Positions 5,796 to 5,854 of a stretch of DNA of 5,854 nucleotides are shown here, one piece after another. Within the stretch, counting starts at the first letter, position 1. Each line of letters begins with the position of its first letter. Source of the DNA: Clostridia bacterium DTU080 (GTDB taxonomy: Bacteria > Bacillota > Limnochordia > DTU080); NCBI GenBank assembly GCA_001513395.1, contig LFTP01000250.1, positions 1 through 5,854 on the forward strand, read 5' to 3'. The notes beneath the pieces are model-generated. The model was not told the DNA's origin. It saw only the letters and a program-made list of their open reading frames with translations, and did no database searches. The translations under genes and the position numbers were made by a program.

Positions 5796-5854
5796 ATCGA
5801 GTAGGGTGACGCTCGCTGATCAGGCGAGCGTCAGCCCTCTCACAGAACCGTACG
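5796..5854 (-). mobile_element. 3' end of a second group II intron (A): distal domain V plus domain VI
   Basis: The minus strand from the window edge reads CGTACGGTTCTGTGAGAGGG, the return strand of a domain V of the GAGCCGUAUGCGGUGAAAGU type. It then has a domain VI hairpin with a perfect 10-bp stem (TGACGCTCGC 5833-5824, GCGAGCGTCA 5816-5807) and a 7-nt loop, flanked by GGG/CCC. The end is CTACTCGAT at 5796, with an A seven bases from the end in the position of the branch-point adenosine. The rest of intron A lies beyond the window. Unlike intron B, this end looks undamaged and could belong to an active, multi-copy intron. Confidence 0.85.
5807..5833 (-). repeat. Perfect inverted repeat forming domain VI stem of intron A
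   Basis: Arms of 10 bp (5833-5824 and 5816-5807) pair without mismatch around the loop CTGATCA. In isolation it resembles a terminator stem, but no T-run follows. Its position between the domain V return strand and CTACTCGAT identifies it as domain VI. Confidence 0.8.

Noticed and set aside
5807..5833. Strong GC-rich hairpin considered as a rho-independent terminator.
   Set aside because: There is no T-tract on either side. Its exact placement after the domain V return strand and before CTACTCGAT identifies it as domain VI.

Overview
The window looks like a short metagenomic or draft-genome contig (about 5.9 kb) from a free-living, GC-moderate bacterium. The gene set is chromosomal housekeeping genes interrupted by old mobile elements. 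GalT, a PHP phosphatase and an AspT-like transporter, together with group II introns and an IscB relic, would suit an environmental lineage such as Nitrospirota or NC10. That placement is a guess from general familiarity and cannot be proved from this sequence.

Layout. Bases 1-12 match the end of the Nextera/Tn5 mosaic-end adapter, so the left edge is a read or library end, not genome. Bases 13-949 (minus strand) hold a two-gene unit: a 49-residue basic/acidic small protein overlapping the GTG start of galT (galactose-1-phosphate uridylyltransferase), whose C-terminus is cut off. Bases about 1043-1640 (minus strand) hold a decayed IscB (RRXRR/HNH family) N-terminus, with a probable omega/HEARO RNA relic directly upstream. 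Bases about 1690-2007 have no recognisable content.

On the plus strand, 2021-2878 encodes a complete PHP-domain histidinol-phosphatase-type enzyme with all metal ligands. It is followed after 72 nt by a short two-repeat AspT/YidE-type membrane transporter (2951-4138, TTG start). These two are codirectional and possibly cotranscribed.

From 4142 to the right edge, everything reads on the minus strand as group II intron sequence. Intron B (4142-5795) has a recognisable 5' end (GTGTGCG), about 366 nt of 5' RNA domains, a wrecked reverse transcriptase/maturase gene, a degenerate domain V and a 3' end that has apparently lost the domain VI hairpin. Directly upstream, with no spacer, is the 3' end of a second intron, A (5796-5854): the distal strand of domain V and a perfect domain VI hairpin ending CTACTCGAT. 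The window therefore contains a head-to-tail intron-intron junction.

The intact genes are ordinary metabolism and transport. The unusual part is the layered decay of mobile elements: an IscB/omega-RNA relic and tandem group II introns, one of which sits four bases after the transporter stop codon. I found no new defence or metabolic system here.
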